From NCBI GenBank assembly GCA_021324305.1, contig JAJPJI010000037.1, positions 1-64,000 of the forward strand: a stretch of DNA of 64,000 nt, read 5' to 3'. A program made the translations under genes and the position numbers. This DNA is from Gammaproteobacteria bacterium (GTDB lineage: Bacteria; Pseudomonadota; Gammaproteobacteria; DSM-16500). Below are positions 36,858 to 47,524 of the stretch, one piece after another (within the stretch, counting starts at the first letter, position 1; every line of letters begins with the position of its first letter). The notes beneath the pieces are model-generated. The model worked only from the letters and a program-made list of their open reading frames with translations. It was not told the origin of the DNA and ran no database searches.

Positions 36858-37376
36858 CTATTTTTTCTTGGGTCCCAGTACCATAACAATCTGGCGACCT
36901 TCGAACTTGGGATGCTGTTCAACAATCCCGTAGTCCAATAAATCTTTTAGCATTCGCTCCAGCAGCTGCATTCCCAATTCAGGGTGTGACATTTCGCGGC
37001 CACGGAAGCGCACGGTCACTTTTGCCTTATCGCCATTTTCCAGAAACTTCATGATATTTCGAAGCTTGACTTGATAGTCAGCTTCTTCCGTTGCTGGACG
37101 CAGCTTGATTTCTTTAATCTGGATTTGCTTCTGTTTCTTTTTGGCAGCCGCTTTACGCTTGCTCATTTGAAACTTATATTTGCCATAGTCCATGATACGA
37201 CAAACAGGGGGCTTCGCTTCTGGCGAAACCTCAACTAAATCTAGCCCAGCCTCTTCACTTATTCTTTTTGCATCGTGGATTGATACAACACCAAGCTGTT
37301 GGCCTTCAGCATCTATTAAACGAACCTCGTGAGATCTGATCTCATCATTAACGCGAGGCTTTTTATCTGTAGTAAT
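36858..37376 (-). CDS. infC: Translation initiation factor IF-3 (ATT start)
   Basis: A 172-residue IF-3 read from an ATT codon, the rare start that infC uses for autoregulation. The segment before the first ATG (37193) is clearly IF-3: [20 protein letters not shown], then [31 protein letters not shown] and MDYGKYKF. The C-terminal domain ends [19 protein letters not shown] lies about 6 bases before the ATT, a very strong ribosome site. It starts 12 bp after the thrS stop. A 111-residue frame from the first ATG would lack the whole N-terminal domain. Confidence 0.96.
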   Translation of the reverse strand: MTTDKKPRVNDEIRSHEVRLIDAEGQQLGVVSIHDAKRISEEAGLDLVEVSPEAKPPVCRIMDYGKYKFQMSKRKAAAKKKQKQIQIKEIKLRPATEEADYQVKLRNIMKFLENGDKAKVTVRFRGREMSHPELGMQLLERMLKDLLDYGIVEQHPKFEGRQIVMVLGPKKK

Positions 37377-37387
37377 TCGACACCCTC

Positions 37388-39304
37388 CTATTCAGTTCTA
37401 CCACGGCGTGCTATCTCTGACTTTATTAACTCAACATATTTTTCTATTGCCATGCTACCCAGATCCGTGCCGTCCAGCGTTCTTACAGAAACAGTGCCAG
37501 ATTCCACTTCACGATCTCCGACAACTAGCAGATATGGAACATGTTCAAGAGTATGCTCGCGGATTTTAAAGCCGATCTTCTCATTTCTCAAGTCCGATTT
37601 TGCCCTAACCCCATGTTTTTTCAAATCTTGAGTGACTTTTGCAACAAAATCAGCCTGTTTATCAGTAATATTCATGACAACAGCTTGAATTGGAGCAAGC
37701 CAGACAGGTAGTTTACCAGCATAATGCTCCAGGAGGATACCCATAAAACGCTCAACCGAACCAAGTATGGCCCGATGCAGCATGACAGGTATTTTTTTAG
37801 AGCCGTCTTCCGCAATATATGAGGCTTCCAGTCTGTTTGGCATGGCATAATCAAGCTGCAAGGTAGCACATTGCCACATGCGCCCAATACAATCTTTCAG
37901 ATGAAACTCGATCTTGGGGCCATAAAATGCTCCCTCGCCCGGCTTCACTTCAAAAGAAAGCCCAAGACTGGTTAATGCCTTGGCAAGTGCGCCTTCGGCA
38001 TGATCCCATAATTCATCCGAACCCAGGCGTTTTTCAGGACGTGTCGCGAGCTTGAATATGATGTCATTGAATCCAAAGTCTCGATACGCCTCTATAACTG
38101 ATTGAATAAATTGAGAAGCTTGTTCCTGAATTTGTTCTTCGGTACAAAAGATATGACCGTCATCCTGCGTCAGCTGCCGAACCCGCATTAATCCATGCAT
38201 AGCACCGGTCATTTCATTTCTATGCACACAGCCAAATTCAGCGAGCTTTAATGGCAAGTCACGATAGCTCTTCAGCCCCTGCTTATAAATCTGTACGTGA
38301 CATGGGCAGCTCATCGGTTTGACGGCAAATGTGCGGTCATCTGTTTCAACGGTAAACATTTCCTCGCCAAAGTTGGCCCAATGACCCGATTTCTTCCACA
38401 ACTCAATATCAACAACTTGTGGAGTGACAACTTCTTCATAACCCTGCTCTGCAATCTTGCTGGAGATATACTCCTTAATCGCTTTATAAATTGCCCAGCC
38501 ATTGGGATGCCAGAAAATCATGCCTGGCGCCTCTTCCTGTATATGGAACAAGTCCATGGTCTTGGCCAGCTTTCGATGATCTCTCTTTTCTGCTTCCTCC
38601 AGATTTTTCAGGTATTCATCAAGTGATTTCTTGTCCTTCCATGCGGTACCATACACTCGCTGCAGCATTTCATTGCTGGAATCGCCACGCCAGTAAGCAC
38701 CAGATACCTTGGTAAGCCTGAAGGCTTTCAGCATCCCGGTGTGTGGAACATGCGGACCACGGCACAAATCGGCAAAATCATCCTGTTGATAGATAGTCAA
38801 TATTTCGTCTTCTGGAATATCCTGAATAATCCTGACCTTGTATTCTTCTCCCAGGTCTTTAAAAAATTTGATAGCTTCATCCCGGCTCACAACTCTTCTC
38901 GATACCGGAAAATTCTTTTGCGCCAGTTCATGCATTTTCGCTTCAATCTGCGCCAAATCATCCACCGAGAATGGCCTTCCAAATGCGAAATCATAATAAA
39001 ATCCATTTTCGATAACCGGACCGATGGTGACTTGAGCAGTCGGGAATAATGACTTTACTGCATGGGCAAGCAAGTGCGCCGTCGAATGACGGATGATTTC
39101 CAGCCCTTCCGGGTCTTTGTCGGTAATAATACGGACTTCGGCATCCTTATCAATGACATGAAAGGTGTCGACTAATTTGCCATCGACTTTTCCGGCAATT
39201 GCTGCTTTCGCCAATCCACTGCCAATACTCGCGGCGACTTGAGCAACAGTAACAGGCGCATCAAATTTTTTTTGGGTTCCATCCGGTAGTGTGATCACAG
39301 GCAT
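37388..39304 (-). CDS. thrS: Threonyl-tRNA synthetase
   Basis: A 638-residue enzyme of normal length. TGS domain ([20 protein letters not shown]), editing domain with the [11 protein letters not shown] zinc/editing motif (about 72-82) and [16 protein letters not shown], then the class II core (motif 2 [20 protein letters not shown]; zinc ligand cysteine in [12 protein letters not shown]; motif 3 [19 protein letters not shown]) and anticodon domain. It charges tRNA-Thr. First gene of the infC-rpmI-rplT-pheST-ihfA cluster. Confidence 0.98.
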   Translation of the reverse strand: MPVITLPDGTQKKFDAPVTVAQVAASIGSGLAKAAIAGKVDGKLVDTFHVIDKDAEVRIITDKDPEGLEIIRHSTAHLLAHAVKSLFPTAQVTIGPVIENGFYYDFAFGRPFSVDDLAQIEAKMHELAQKNFPVSRRVVSRDEAIKFFKDLGEEYKVRIIQDIPEDEILTIYQQDDFADLCRGPHVPHTGMLKAFRLTKVSGAYWRGDSSNEMLQRVYGTAWKDKKSLDEYLKNLEEAEKRDHRKLAKTMDLFHIQEEAPGMIFWHPNGWAIYKAIKEYISSKIAEQGYEEVVTPQVVDIELWKKSGHWANFGEEMFTVETDDRTFAVKPMSCPCHVQIYKQGLKSYRDLPLKLAEFGCVHRNEMTGAMHGLMRVRQLTQDDGHIFCTEEQIQEQASQFIQSVIEAYRDFGFNDIIFKLATRPEKRLGSDELWDHAEGALAKALTSLGLSFEVKPGEGAFYGPKIEFHLKDCIGRMWQCATLQLDYAMPNRLEASYIAEDGSKKIPVMLHRAILGSVERFMGILLEHYAGKLPVWLAPIQAVVMNITDKQADFVAKVTQDLKKHGVRAKSDLRNEKIGFKIREHTLEHVPYLLVVGDREVESGTVSVRTLDGTDLGSMAIEKYVELIKSEIARRGRTE

Positions 39305-39344
39305 AGGTCCACTGCTTCATGATTTAATTAAACAGGAAAATACA

Positions 39345-39389
39345 TTTATACAAAATAAAATCCCTCGCTGCAAAGGCTAGCAAGGGATT
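39345..39389 (-). terminator. Terminator after tRNA-Val
   Basis: AATCCCT-C-GCT and AGC-A-AGGGATT form a 10-bp stem with one mismatch and a 9-nt loop (39359-39389). On the minus strand it is followed by TTTTATTTTGT. It lies 11 bp after the tRNA-Val 3' end and before thrS. Confidence 0.75.
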
Positions 39390-39399
39390 ATTTTCAATT

Positions 39400-39474
39400 T
39401 GGTAGGCACGAGTGGGATCGAACCACCGACCACCACCATGTCAAGGTGATGCTCTACCACTGAGCTACGTGCCT
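39400..39474 (-). tRNA. tRNA-Val (GAC)
   Basis: The cloverleaf folds: acceptor AGGCACG/CGTGCCT, D-arm GCTCAGTGGTAGAGC, anticodon stem TCACC/GGTGG with loop TTGACAT giving anticodon GAC, T-arm GGTGG-TTCGATC-CCACT. The 3' CCA is encoded. Confidence 0.95.
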
Positions 39475-39619
39475 ATCGCCAGTAAATTCGGGTGGTAAAG
39501 ATACAACGTAGCGCTGTAATTATCAAGGTTAAGATGATGAAAGTCTGAAAAATAATCTTGCAGACGTTAGATGTCCGGTTTTAGAGGCGGCGCTCCATAT
39601 GCGCGGAGCGTGCACATAG

Positions 39620-40540
39620 TCATACCGGTTCACCTGAAACAATCAAATCAGACTCCCAACCCGCCTTCCGGGCTTCAGCCAGATAGGAGGATTCAAAAAA
39701 CGACAGTAACGCTTGCGCAGGGTCGCTCGACAAGCGGATATCATCATAGTCAATGATGAATTCACGCAATGTGTTATCCCAGCGTGCCTGATCCGGCTTG
39801 ATTTTTACCTGATCTATCCCTGTGGGTTCCGGATAGATGAATGAAAAATATGCTGGACGTGGATATTGCTCGTTGCCACTCCACCAGCCTGCCTCCACCT
39901 GTGCGTCATCCATGGCATTGCGTCGTATGTAACCTGAATTAATCCCTTCTGTTGCCAGATGCAAGCCTTTATATCTGGCATCACGCAAATCAAATGTTCC
40001 CCACATCAAGCCTATCGCGGGCGTAATACCATAAAAACGCGAATGATACCGCTGCATAACCGAGTATGAACTTATCAGGATACGCCACCACGCATTGGCA
40101 AGATCAGGCCGGTATTCGCGCGTTTCCGTATCCTTGTCAAATTCGACTGGATCAGGAACTTCCTGTGGAACCATATTAATGGTGATATCAATCCCGAGAT
40201 TGTGCAAGGCGGCGAATAATGAATGTGTAAGATGCGCAACCGACATTGATCCCAGGGCAAAATATTCCATGCTTTCCCAGCTTGTATTACATATGACCTG
40301 ATGAGTGATGAAATCAACATCGATGGAGAACACACCCTGATGATATGGAACAGGCCCGGTGGTTATTCCTCGACTGGTGATCCAAAGCGCAACATTGGAC
40401 CAATGCGGTTCAAATGGCGTAGTCAGCTTAACCTTTCCAAGGACTTGCACAAACCTGTGCAATAAATGCTGCGTGGATTTGAATTCAGCATAAGGTAAAG
40501 CTGGCCAGGGATCATACTGCGCTGAAATCATGTCATGCAT
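39620..40540 (-). CDS. DUF5996 family protein
   Basis: A 306-residue cytosolic protein whose N-terminus WPALPYAEFKSTQHLLHRFV, followed by QVLGKVKL, HWSNVALWITSRGITTGPVP and GVFSIDVDFI, matches the DUF5996 family as I recall it. The C-terminus includes RPAYFSFIYPEP and FIIDYDDIRLSSDPAQALLS. Function unknown; no motif tells a reaction. It stands alone between tRNA-Val and the exported toroid protein. Confidence 0.8.
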   Translation of the reverse strand: MHDMISAQYDPWPALPYAEFKSTQHLLHRFVQVLGKVKLTTPFEPHWSNVALWITSRGITTGPVPYHQGVFSIDVDFITHQVICNTSWESMEYFALGSMSVAHLTHSLFAALHNLGIDITINMVPQEVPDPVEFDKDTETREYRPDLANAWWRILISSYSVMQRYHSRFYGITPAIGLMWGTFDLRDARYKGLHLATEGINSGYIRRNAMDDAQVEAGWWSGNEQYPRPAYFSFIYPEPTGIDQVKIKPDQARWDNTLREFIIDYDDIRLSSDPAQALLSFFESSYLAEARKAGWESDLIVSGEPV

Positions 40541-40733
40541 GGTCTCGTCCTTTTTGAGATTGCACTAACTCTATTCTGGCATCAAATGCCGTCAAAAGAT
40601 ATAACAGGAATATTTAGTTCATGACAGTTTGTTTGTTGTTCTGTACCATGCGGACTGTGAAACATGCAAGGAATATTGCGGTCGATTCGCACAATTTCAT
40701 CAAGCATCATTCTATTAAAAATAAGGAGATACA

Positions 40734-41759
40734 ATGCGATTTTCTAAATGGCTTTTACCTGCGGCAATGCTGCTTGCCACCTCAATCAATAGTTACGCAG
40801 AGAATAATAATAATGTAACAACCGCCATTGATAATGGCTTGCGTTATCTGGAAAGTGTACAGATGGAATATGGCGAGTTTCCAACTACCTTCACGCCCAA
40901 CATCCCTGAACCGCAGCGTTCATTACAATCCAGTTTTGACAGCAACCTCTTTACCACCGCCATGCTGGCAGATGCCTTGCACTCCATCTCCGACCCAAGA
41001 GTCGAGCGCATGCAAAAGAAAACCGTCGCATTTCTGCAATCACAACTGGTCAACCAGAATGGATTATGGTCCTATTTTACGACACACAATCCCAGACCGC
41101 TCTATCCCAATACGATTTACGATCTCGATGACACCGCCTTTGCATCCATCGTATTGCAACAAAACAATATATCGTTTCCTGATAATCGCACAGCAATCAA
41201 GGCGAACAAAAATGCAGCTGGCATATATTTGACATTCATTCGGCTTCCCAATGAACGCAATAGCGTAGATTGCGGGGTCAATGCCAATGTTTTATCCTAT
41301 CTGCATGAAAATGATGCGCAAGTCTGCGGCTATATCAATGAACAGGTTGCGCAAGGAAACAATTGTGCTGTGTACTATACACTTCCGGACGCCTATTATC
41401 TCATTACTCGCGCCTATGCCAGCGGCATTAGCTGCCTGAAACCCTCGATTCCGTTGATCACAAACTATGTCATTGCACAATTTGATAAGCAAAACGGCAG
41501 TGTTGACAACTCACCCTTTAAAACTGCCATCGCGCTTAACACCTTGATTTCATCAGCCTATCATGGCCCTGAAATCCAGAAAGCCAAACAATACCTCTTG
41601 AATACACAGTCCCCCTACAACGGCTCCTGGCCAGCGGATGATTTTTGGCTTTGGGCCGGGACAGATGACAATGGCAATCCCGTACTGATGGGAAGGTCCA
41701 GCTCCAGCGCCCTGACCACCGCGATTGTATTGAAAGCACTCAATGCATTGCAGGCATGA
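40734..41759 (+). CDS. Exported alpha-toroid protein with DxDD motif
   Basis: A 341-residue protein with a signal peptide (about 1-22, ending INSYA). The mature part has repeated helical hairpins like squalene/oxidosqualene cyclase or prenyltransferase barrels: IDNGLRYLESVQMEYGEFPT, SFDSNLFTTAMLADAL, KKTVAFLQSQLVNQNGLWSY, and a late FKTAIALNTLISSAY. YDLDDTAFAS contains D130-L-D132-D133, the DxDD acid motif of class II terpene cyclases. Export of such a cyclase would be odd, so it may instead be a binding or glycan-active toroid. AAGGAG precedes the ATG. Function unknown. Confidence 0.72.
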   Translation: MRFSKWLLPAAMLLATSINSYAENNNNVTTAIDNGLRYLESVQMEYGEFPTTFTPNIPEPQRSLQSSFDSNLFTTAMLADALHSISDPRVERMQKKTVAFLQSQLVNQNGLWSYFTTHNPRPLYPNTIYDLDDTAFASIVLQQNNISFPDNRTAIKANKNAAGIYLTFIRLPNERNSVDCGVNANVLSYLHENDAQVCGYINEQVAQGNNCAVYYTLPDAYYLITRAYASGISCLKPSIPLITNYVIAQFDKQNGSVDNSPFKTAIALNTLISSAYHGPEIQKAKQYLLNTQSPYNGSWPADDFWLWAGTDDNGNPVLMGRSSSSALTTAIVLKALNALQA

Positions 41760-41773
41760 TCTCAATAAGCAAC

Positions 41774-41797
41774 ACAGCTGGGCGTCAGTCCAGCTGT
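41774..41797. terminator. Hairpin between converging genes
   Basis: ACAGCTGG and CCAGCTGT form an 8-bp perfect stem with an 8-nt loop between the toroid gene and the 3' end of uvrB. There is no T-run, so termination would need other factors. Confidence 0.4.
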
Positions 41798-41809
41798 TGT
41801 GATGCTATC

Positions 41810-43822
41810 TTACCTGCCCAAGGAACCCTCTCTTAGCTGATGGATCAAATCACGGATTTCTGCTGCTTTTTCGAATTCCAGATTATGCGCGTGCTCATAC
41901 ATCTGATTTTCCAGTTTGCTTATTTTGACTGACAATGCTTCAGGGGACAAAGCGAGATATTCCGATCGCTTGTCCGTAACCCTTGATTTCGGGAACAGGC
42001 GGCCACGCACACTATTATCTGCATACGCACCTTCCATGACATCGTGTACAGCCTTGAGAATACTGCGTGGTGTAATACCGTGTGCTTCGTTGTAAGCCTT
42101 TTGTTTCGCTCGACGGCGCTGTGTCTCCCGGATGGCACGCTCCATTGATCCCGTTATCCTGTCAGCATAAAGAATTGCCTTGCCATTAAAATGACGCGCG
42201 ACTCTACCTATCGTCTGGATCAGCGATGATTCCGAGCGTAAAAATCCTTCCTTGTCCGCATCCAATATTCCCACCAGAGAAACCTCAGGCAAATCAAGTC
42301 CTTCGCGTAACAAATTAATTCCCACCAGTACATCAAACGCACCAAGACGCAAGTCACGAATGATTTCCACGCGCTCAACGGTACCCACATCGGAATGCAG
42401 ATAACGAACCCTGACATTATGCTCATTCAGATATTCAGTCAGATCTTCCGCCATTCGCTTGGTCAGTGTCGTGACAAGGACTCGCTCACCAGCCTCGACC
42501 CGCTTGTTTATCTCGGAGAGCAAATCATCCACCTGTGTGGTGGCAGGACGAACTTCAATTTCGGGATCCAGCAGTCCGGTTGGCCGCACGACCTGCTCGG
42601 CTATCACATCCGAATGTTCAAGCTCATACTGACCCGGCGTCGCTGAGACATATATGCATTGCGGAGCCCTCGCCGTGAATTCATCAAAACGCAAGGGCCT
42701 GTTATCCAGCGCAGATGGCAGACGGAATCCATATTCAACCAGTGTCTCCTTGCGAGACCGGTCACCGCGGTACATTCCATTCAATTGAGGTATGGTCACA
42801 TGCGACTCGTCTATTATGAGCAGGGCACTTGAAGGAAGGTAATCAAATAATGTCGGTGGCGGTTCACCCGGCGCGCGGCCAGATAAGTATCGGGAATAAT
42901 TCTCTATGCCCTGGCAATAACCCAACTCCTTCATGAGTTCCAGATCATAAGTAGTCCGTTGCTCTAAGCGCTGTGCTTCGACTAGCTTGTTAAGCTTGTA
43001 CAATTCCTCGAGGCGAGCACGCAAATCAATCTTGATTTGATCAATTGCTTTTACAATTGTATCGCGTTGAGTGACATAATGTGTTTTCGGATAAATCGTT
43101 AAACGCGGCACCTTGCGAATGACTTCGCCAGTCAACGGATCAAAATAAGCAAGATTTTCAATCTCGTCACCGAACAATTCTATGCGGACAGCTTCGCTGT
43201 CAGATTCAGCCGGGTAGATATCGATGACATCGCCATGAACACGATAGGTAGCGCGATGCAAATCAATATCATTGCGTGTGTATTGCAGCTCAGCCAGACG
43301 TCGCAGGATGAAACGCTGATCGACCTTGTCACCACGGTCAAGATGCATGACCATGCTTAAATACATGCGAGGATCACCCAGCCCGTATATCGCTGAAACT
43401 GTAGCGACGATGATGGCATCCTGTCGTTCAAGTAAAGCCTTGGTTGCTGAAAGACGCATTTGCTCTATATGCTCATTAATTGAGGCATCTTTGGCGATGT
43501 ACGTATCTGATGAAGGCACATAGGCTTCAGGCTGGTAATAATCATAATAAGAAACAAAGTACTCGACCGCATTTTGTGGAAAAAATTCTTTCATTTCGCC
43601 ATATAACTGGGCAGCCAATGTCTTGTTCGGAGCCAATATCAGGGTTGGACGCTGAATGGCATGAATAACATTTGCGATCGTAAATGTTTTTCCTGAACCC
43701 GTCACACCCAGCAGGGTCTGGTGGGCCAGTCCGTTATTGATACCATCAATCAACTGACGGATTGCTTCAGGCTGATCACCAGAAGGTTTAAATGAGGAGT
43801 GTAAATCAAACTGTTGCGTCAT
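41810..43822 (-). CDS. uvrB: Excinuclease ABC subunit B
   Basis: A 670-residue UvrB of normal length. Walker A is [14 protein letters not shown]; the damage-probing beta-hairpin region [16 protein letters not shown] is intact; helicase motifs include [20 protein letters not shown] and [16 protein letters not shown]; the C-terminal UVR motif binds UvrC ([17 protein letters not shown]). Single gene, divergent from the aminotransferase. Confidence 0.98.
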   Translation of the reverse strand: MTQQFDLHSSFKPSGDQPEAIRQLIDGINNGLAHQTLLGVTGSGKTFTIANVIHAIQRPTLILAPNKTLAAQLYGEMKEFFPQNAVEYFVSYYDYYQPEAYVPSSDTYIAKDASINEHIEQMRLSATKALLERQDAIIVATVSAIYGLGDPRMYLSMVMHLDRGDKVDQRFILRRLAELQYTRNDIDLHRATYRVHGDVIDIYPAESDSEAVRIELFGDEIENLAYFDPLTGEVIRKVPRLTIYPKTHYVTQRDTIVKAIDQIKIDLRARLEELYKLNKLVEAQRLEQRTTYDLELMKELGYCQGIENYSRYLSGRAPGEPPPTLFDYLPSSALLIIDESHVTIPQLNGMYRGDRSRKETLVEYGFRLPSALDNRPLRFDEFTARAPQCIYVSATPGQYELEHSDVIAEQVVRPTGLLDPEIEVRPATTQVDDLLSEINKRVEAGERVLVTTLTKRMAEDLTEYLNEHNVRVRYLHSDVGTVERVEIIRDLRLGAFDVLVGINLLREGLDLPEVSLVGILDADKEGFLRSESSLIQTIGRVARHFNGKAILYADRITGSMERAIRETQRRRAKQKAYNEAHGITPRSILKAVHDVMEGAYADNSVRGRLFPKSRVTDKRSEYLALSPEALSVKISKLENQMYEHAHNLEFEKAAEIRDLIHQLREGSLGR

Positions 43823-44038
43823 AAGCTATAAGTCTGGCACTGCATATTTAATTAAATTATAATTCACTCTCGCACACCGGAGAACATAAGAAAAGATGGA
43901 TGCCAAGATCATCCACTTTACGTTGTCTGTCAGCAATTCAGAATAATATGATTCTAAAGCTGCGGGTATGAGCCCTGCGGAGCATGATACCGCATTGATG
44001 ATCAACTTTAAATTATTGGTTACTGGAGCAAGATCCAA

Positions 44039-45259
44039 ATGACAAAAACAACGACCAAAGACCTGGCACAAGAATTATCACAGCGCGTGCAGCGTATCAA
44101 ACCATCCCAAACGCTCGCTGTATCAGCAAGAGCCGAAGAACTACAAGCCCAAGGCAGGCCTGTTATCAATCTCAGCGTAGGTGAACCAGACTTTGACACA
44201 CCCGAGCACATCAAGGAAGCCGCGATAAAAGCCATCCGCGATGGTCACACCAAATACACAGCCGTTGACGGCACCAAAGGATTGAAAAAAGCCATCATCG
44301 ACAAATTCGCCCGCGAGAATCACTTAAACTACGGACCGGACCAGATTATTGTTTCCTGCGGCGCCAAGCACAGTATTTACAACCTTTTTTCCGCCATCCT
44401 CAATCCAGGCGATGAAGTCATCATTCCTGCACCTTATTGGGTCTCCTATCCTGACATGACCAAGCTTGCGGATGGAAATCCTGTTATCGTCAAAACCGAT
44501 TTTGATCATCATTTCAAAATGACACCTGCACAACTCAATGCAGCCATCACAGATAAAACGCGTATTGTCATCATAAACAGCCCTTCCAATCCTACCGGCA
44601 TGGCATATACTCCTAGCGAACTGAAAGCTCTCGCTGAAGTCATATTGCGCCACCCCGGGATTATTGTGGCTACTGATGATATCTATGAGCACAACCTGTG
44701 GAATCACACGCCATTTACCAATATTCTCAATGCCTGCCCTGAATTATACGAACGTTGTGTCGTGATAAATGGCGTATCAAAATCATATGCAATGACTGGC
44801 TGGCGCATAGGTTATGCAGCAGGACCTGCAAAAATCATTGCCGCGATGAAAAAAGCGCAGTCACAAAGCACATCAAATCCGGCCAGTGTCTCTCAGTATG
44901 CTGCGCAAGCCGCATTAGAGGGTGATCAAAGCTGCATCAAGACAATGACTCATGCATACAAAGAACGTCATGATTATATTCTGGCCGAATTCGATAAAAT
45001 TCCAGGACTTAAATCCATACCGTCTGATGGCACGTTTTATACTTTCCCGTCTGTGGAATCACTGTTTAACAAGGATGCCGGCATCACTAATGATATTGAA
45101 TTTGCAGAATTTATTTTGTCGAATGCCGAAGTCGCTGTCATTCCGGGATCCGCATTTGGCGCGCCAGGACATATTCGTATAAGTTATGCGACCAGCATGA
45201 AAAACCTGATAGACGCCATGGTTAGAATTAACAAGGCATTAGCTAAACTGAAAGCATAA
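44039..45259 (+). CDS. Aspartate aminotransferase (class I)
   Basis: A 406-residue fold-type I PLP aminotransferase of the thermophile/rhizobial AspC subgroup. Key sites: VGEPDFDTPEHIK, the NSPSNPTGMAY block (Asn contacting PLP), DDIYEHN (Asp/Tyr), NGVSKSYAMTGWRIGYAAGP with the Schiff-base lysine in SKSYA, and the substrate-binding arginine in GHIRISYA. It interconverts aspartate and oxaloacetate with glutamate; some members also act as prephenate transaminases. TGGAGC precedes the ATG. A hairpin terminator follows the stop. Confidence 0.93.
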   Translation: MTKTTTKDLAQELSQRVQRIKPSQTLAVSARAEELQAQGRPVINLSVGEPDFDTPEHIKEAAIKAIRDGHTKYTAVDGTKGLKKAIIDKFARENHLNYGPDQIIVSCGAKHSIYNLFSAILNPGDEVIIPAPYWVSYPDMTKLADGNPVIVKTDFDHHFKMTPAQLNAAITDKTRIVIINSPSNPTGMAYTPSELKALAEVILRHPGIIVATDDIYEHNLWNHTPFTNILNACPELYERCVVINGVSKSYAMTGWRIGYAAGPAKIIAAMKKAQSQSTSNPASVSQYAAQAALEGDQSCIKTMTHAYKERHDYILAEFDKIPGLKSIPSDGTFYTFPSVESLFNKDAGITNDIEFAEFILSNAEVAVIPGSAFGAPGHIRISYATSMKNLIDAMVRINKALAKLKA

Positions 45260-45266
45260 AAAATAC

Positions 45267-45300
45267 AAGCAGCGGCATGGTTGCTCCCGCTGCTTTACCT
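45267..45300 (+). terminator. Terminator after aminotransferase
   Basis: AAGCAGCGG and CCGCTGCTT form a 9-bp perfect stem with an 11-nt loop, 7 bp after the stop codon. Only a short T-run follows, so efficiency is uncertain. Confidence 0.55.
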
Positions 45301-45732
45301 CATCACGCTAATTTTATAGTTTTTATTATTTCTAGTCGCTGAGGATGAACCCGCTAAATTTGATGTAAGTTATTATCCAATGTAGAGATTAAGAGAATCT
45401 TAGAAAAACTCAAAAAAAACTTGATTTGCGTAAAAAAAATAGTATAGATGAAAGATAATATCAGCGATTCCAATGCGGTTTGATTATTCCGCAACTGATG
45501 CGGACAACAGACTGCCCCAAGAGGAGAATCGGATTTTCCCTCTTTACTGGTCTCATCACTTGTTAAGGGATGAAGCTTCGCTGTGTGACATTAAAATCAA
45601 AGCAGCGCCTGTTTTCAGGACAGACTGTTTTCAATAAATATTGGATCATTGCTTGTGCAGATCATGATTCAGACTTGCACCGGCAAGTGTTGATGGACCC
45701 CCAAGATTTACAATTTGACGAGGGCGGAAGAT
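45301..45732. other. Intergenic leader region before unknown ORF
   Basis: About 430 bp, A-rich in its first part, with a candidate promoter at 45421-45448. A frame of 92 codons starts at 45570 and overlaps the next ORF in another frame; it lacks a proper ribosome site and any known motif, so I do not call it. No structured RNA is evident to me. Confidence 0.4.
45421..45448 (+). promoter_or_regulatory. Candidate sigma-70 promoter
   Basis: TTGATT (45421-45426) and TATAGA (45443-45448) are separated by 16 bp of A-rich sequence. It would drive the unknown ORF that starts at 45733, leaving a long leader of about 275 bases. Confidence 0.45.
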
Positions 45733-46305
45733 ATGCTGTTTGGATTAATGAAATTATTGTCACCCAACAAACCCACAAACAACCTTCCCAAAAAGCACCT
45801 GAAAATTCAAACATTTTACTCATCCGCCAATCCGAATTTGCTACATAAACCAGACATTGACTTACATAATGGTAAACCGCCAGCTTCTTCTTATACGCCA
45901 TCTCTTGAACAGCTGGAAAAACAGAAAGAATATTTACTCCAAAAGAATGATCACAAATATGCATCAATTGACATCGTTACACTGAATGACGATTCCATTC
46001 TGGTTGGCCTCACCAAGCATTCACCGATTTTAAATGGAATTTTCATGTACCCGAATTCTGTCATCGAGATGGATGAATGGTCGTTTATCAAAAAACAGGC
46101 TGCAGATAAAAATACTGGAATTGCTATTTTTAAACCAATATACACTGTGCCCTGCCTGAGAGTTGACCAAAAATCGGATTCAAAATCTGTCAAGTATCTG
46201 GTAGATCATCGTGCGATATCGCGCGTGGAATGGTTATGGCGGTCTTCCAGTATGGATACGGACTCTTCCCTGGTAAGCAGCCTTAATAATATCCCCAGCC
46301 GATAG
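45733..46305 (+). CDS. Unknown 190-aa protein
   Basis: A 190-residue hydrophilic protein, family unrecognised. The ATG at 45733 (GGCGGAAG just upstream) is preferred to an in-frame TTG at 45715. It has a positively charged N-terminal part (PKKHLKIQTFYSS), a helical linker (SLEQLEKQKEYLLQKNDHKY) and a beta-rich second half (SIDIVTLNDDSILVGLTKHS; GIAIFKPIYTVPCLRVDQ). No signal peptide or membrane segment. Base composition does not differ obviously from neighbours. It may be a lineage-specific gene; coding status is likely but not certain. Confidence 0.5.
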   Translation: MLFGLMKLLSPNKPTNNLPKKHLKIQTFYSSANPNLLHKPDIDLHNGKPPASSYTPSLEQLEKQKEYLLQKNDHKYASIDIVTLNDDSILVGLTKHSPILNGIFMYPNSVIEMDEWSFIKKQAADKNTGIAIFKPIYTVPCLRVDQKSDSKSVKYLVDHRAISRVEWLWRSSSMDTDSSLVSSLNNIPSR

Positions 46306-46465
46306 ACTGTGGAAACGGACTGAATCCCTTGTTTTTTCGATGAAAAATTGACGCGCTGACCACTTCAAAAACGCATACAGATGCTCCAGAGTCCTAATGC
46401 TTCATTCCTGCTTGTCGACTATTAATGCAAAAAGTAGTAATGATATGAATTGTTATAAAAAATTA

Positions 46466-46494
46466 TTGACGACCGCATCATCCGATATTAGTAT
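46466..46494 (+). promoter_or_regulatory. Sigma-70 promoter of tRNA-Asn
   Basis: TTGACG (46466-46471) and TAGTAT (46489-46494) are separated by exactly 17 bp. A start near 46501 puts the tRNA 5' end about 15 bases downstream. Confidence 0.75.
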
Positions 46495-46515
46495 TCTCGT
46501 CACTTAGCGCTACAT

Positions 46516-46588
46516 TCCCCGGTAGCTCAGTCGGTAGAGCAAGTGGCTGTTAACCACTGGGTCGGCGGTTCGAGCCCGTCCCGGGGAG
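46516..46588 (+). tRNA. tRNA-Asn (GTT)
   Basis: The cloverleaf folds: acceptor TCCCCGG/CCGGGGA, D-arm GCTCAGTCGGTAGAGC, anticodon stem AGTGG/CCACT with loop CTGTTAA giving anticodon GTT, T-arm GGCGG-TTCGAGC-CCGTC. Discriminator G; the 3' CCA is not encoded. Ends 66 bp before prpB with no clear terminator between. Confidence 0.96.
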
Positions 46589-46654
46589 TAGATGCAAGTC
46601 TGCAACTAGTCCCTCTCTGATAATCAGGTTTTAGTCTTCGGAGTAACGTATTTT

Positions 46655-47524
46655 ATGGATGGACTGCGTAAAGCACTCGTACAGGAAAGCCCCCTACAAA
46701 TCGTAGGCACCATTAACGCATACACAGCTTTACTCGCCAAGCGCGCTGGTTTTCGCGCCATTTATCTTTCTGGCGCTGGTGTAGCCAATGCATCTTACGG
46801 ATTACCTGATCTTGGAATCACCAATCTTGAGAATGTTGCAGAAGATGTAAGACGTATTACTTCTGCCTGTGATCTGCCGCTATTGGTGGATATCGATACT
46901 GGTTGGGGCTCAGCATTTAATATTGCACGTTCGATCAAGACCATGATCCGTTCCGGCGCTGCGGCTGCCCACCTGGAAGACCAAGTTCAGTCCAAACGCT
47001 GTGGTCACCGTCCCAGAAAAGAAATTGTCGACACAGATGAGATGTGCGACCGGATCAAGGCAGCTATCGATGCAAAGTACGATAAACAATTTGTCTTGAT
47101 GGCACGCACAGATGCCCTGGCAATTGAAGGCTTGGAAAAATCAATTGAACGTGTTAGCCGCTATGTTGAAGCAGGCGCCGAGATGATTTTTTTTGAAGGT
47201 GTCACTGATATATCCCAGTATCATGCCGTGACCAAGGCATGCGGTGTACCTGTGCTCGCAAATATTACTGAATTTGGCGTTACACCACTATTTACCAAGA
47301 ATGAACTGCATCAAGCTGGCATAAAAATGATTCTCTACCCCCTGAGCGCATTCCGAGCAATGAGTGCCGCGGCCATCAATGTATACAACACCATCCGCAC
47401 CCAAGGGACACAACAGGCTGTTATTGATGAAATGCAAACTCGCGAACAACTTTATGATGTATTGGATTACTACCAATACGAAAGAAAATTAGATGATCTT
47501 TTTGCTAAAGGAAAAGTTAAATGA
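46655..47524 (+). CDS. prpB: 2-methylisocitrate lyase
   Basis: A 289-residue lyase splitting 2-methylisocitrate to pyruvate and succinate. It has the ICL/PEPM barrel with [25 protein letters not shown] (metal ligands) and the catalytic [11 protein letters not shown] cysteine loop. The C-terminal helical swap region is normal. First gene of prpBCD; GGAGTAACG lies upstream. It overlaps prpC by 4 bp. Confidence 0.96.
   Translation: MDGLRKALVQESPLQIVGTINAYTALLAKRAGFRAIYLSGAGVANASYGLPDLGITNLENVAEDVRRITSACDLPLLVDIDTGWGSAFNIARSIKTMIRSGAAAAHLEDQVQSKRCGHRPRKEIVDTDEMCDRIKAAIDAKYDKQFVLMARTDALAIEGLEKSIERVSRYVEAGAEMIFFEGVTDISQYHAVTKACGVPVLANITEFGVTPLFTKNELHQAGIKMILYPLSAFRAMSAAAINVYNTIRTQGTQQAVIDEMQTREQLYDVLDYYQYERKLDDLFAKGKVK

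Noticed and set aside
45570-45848. 92-codon frame overlapping the unknown 190-residue ORF
   Set aside because: Ribosome site is poorly placed and the frame has no family resemblance; the overlapping longer ORF is the better candidate.
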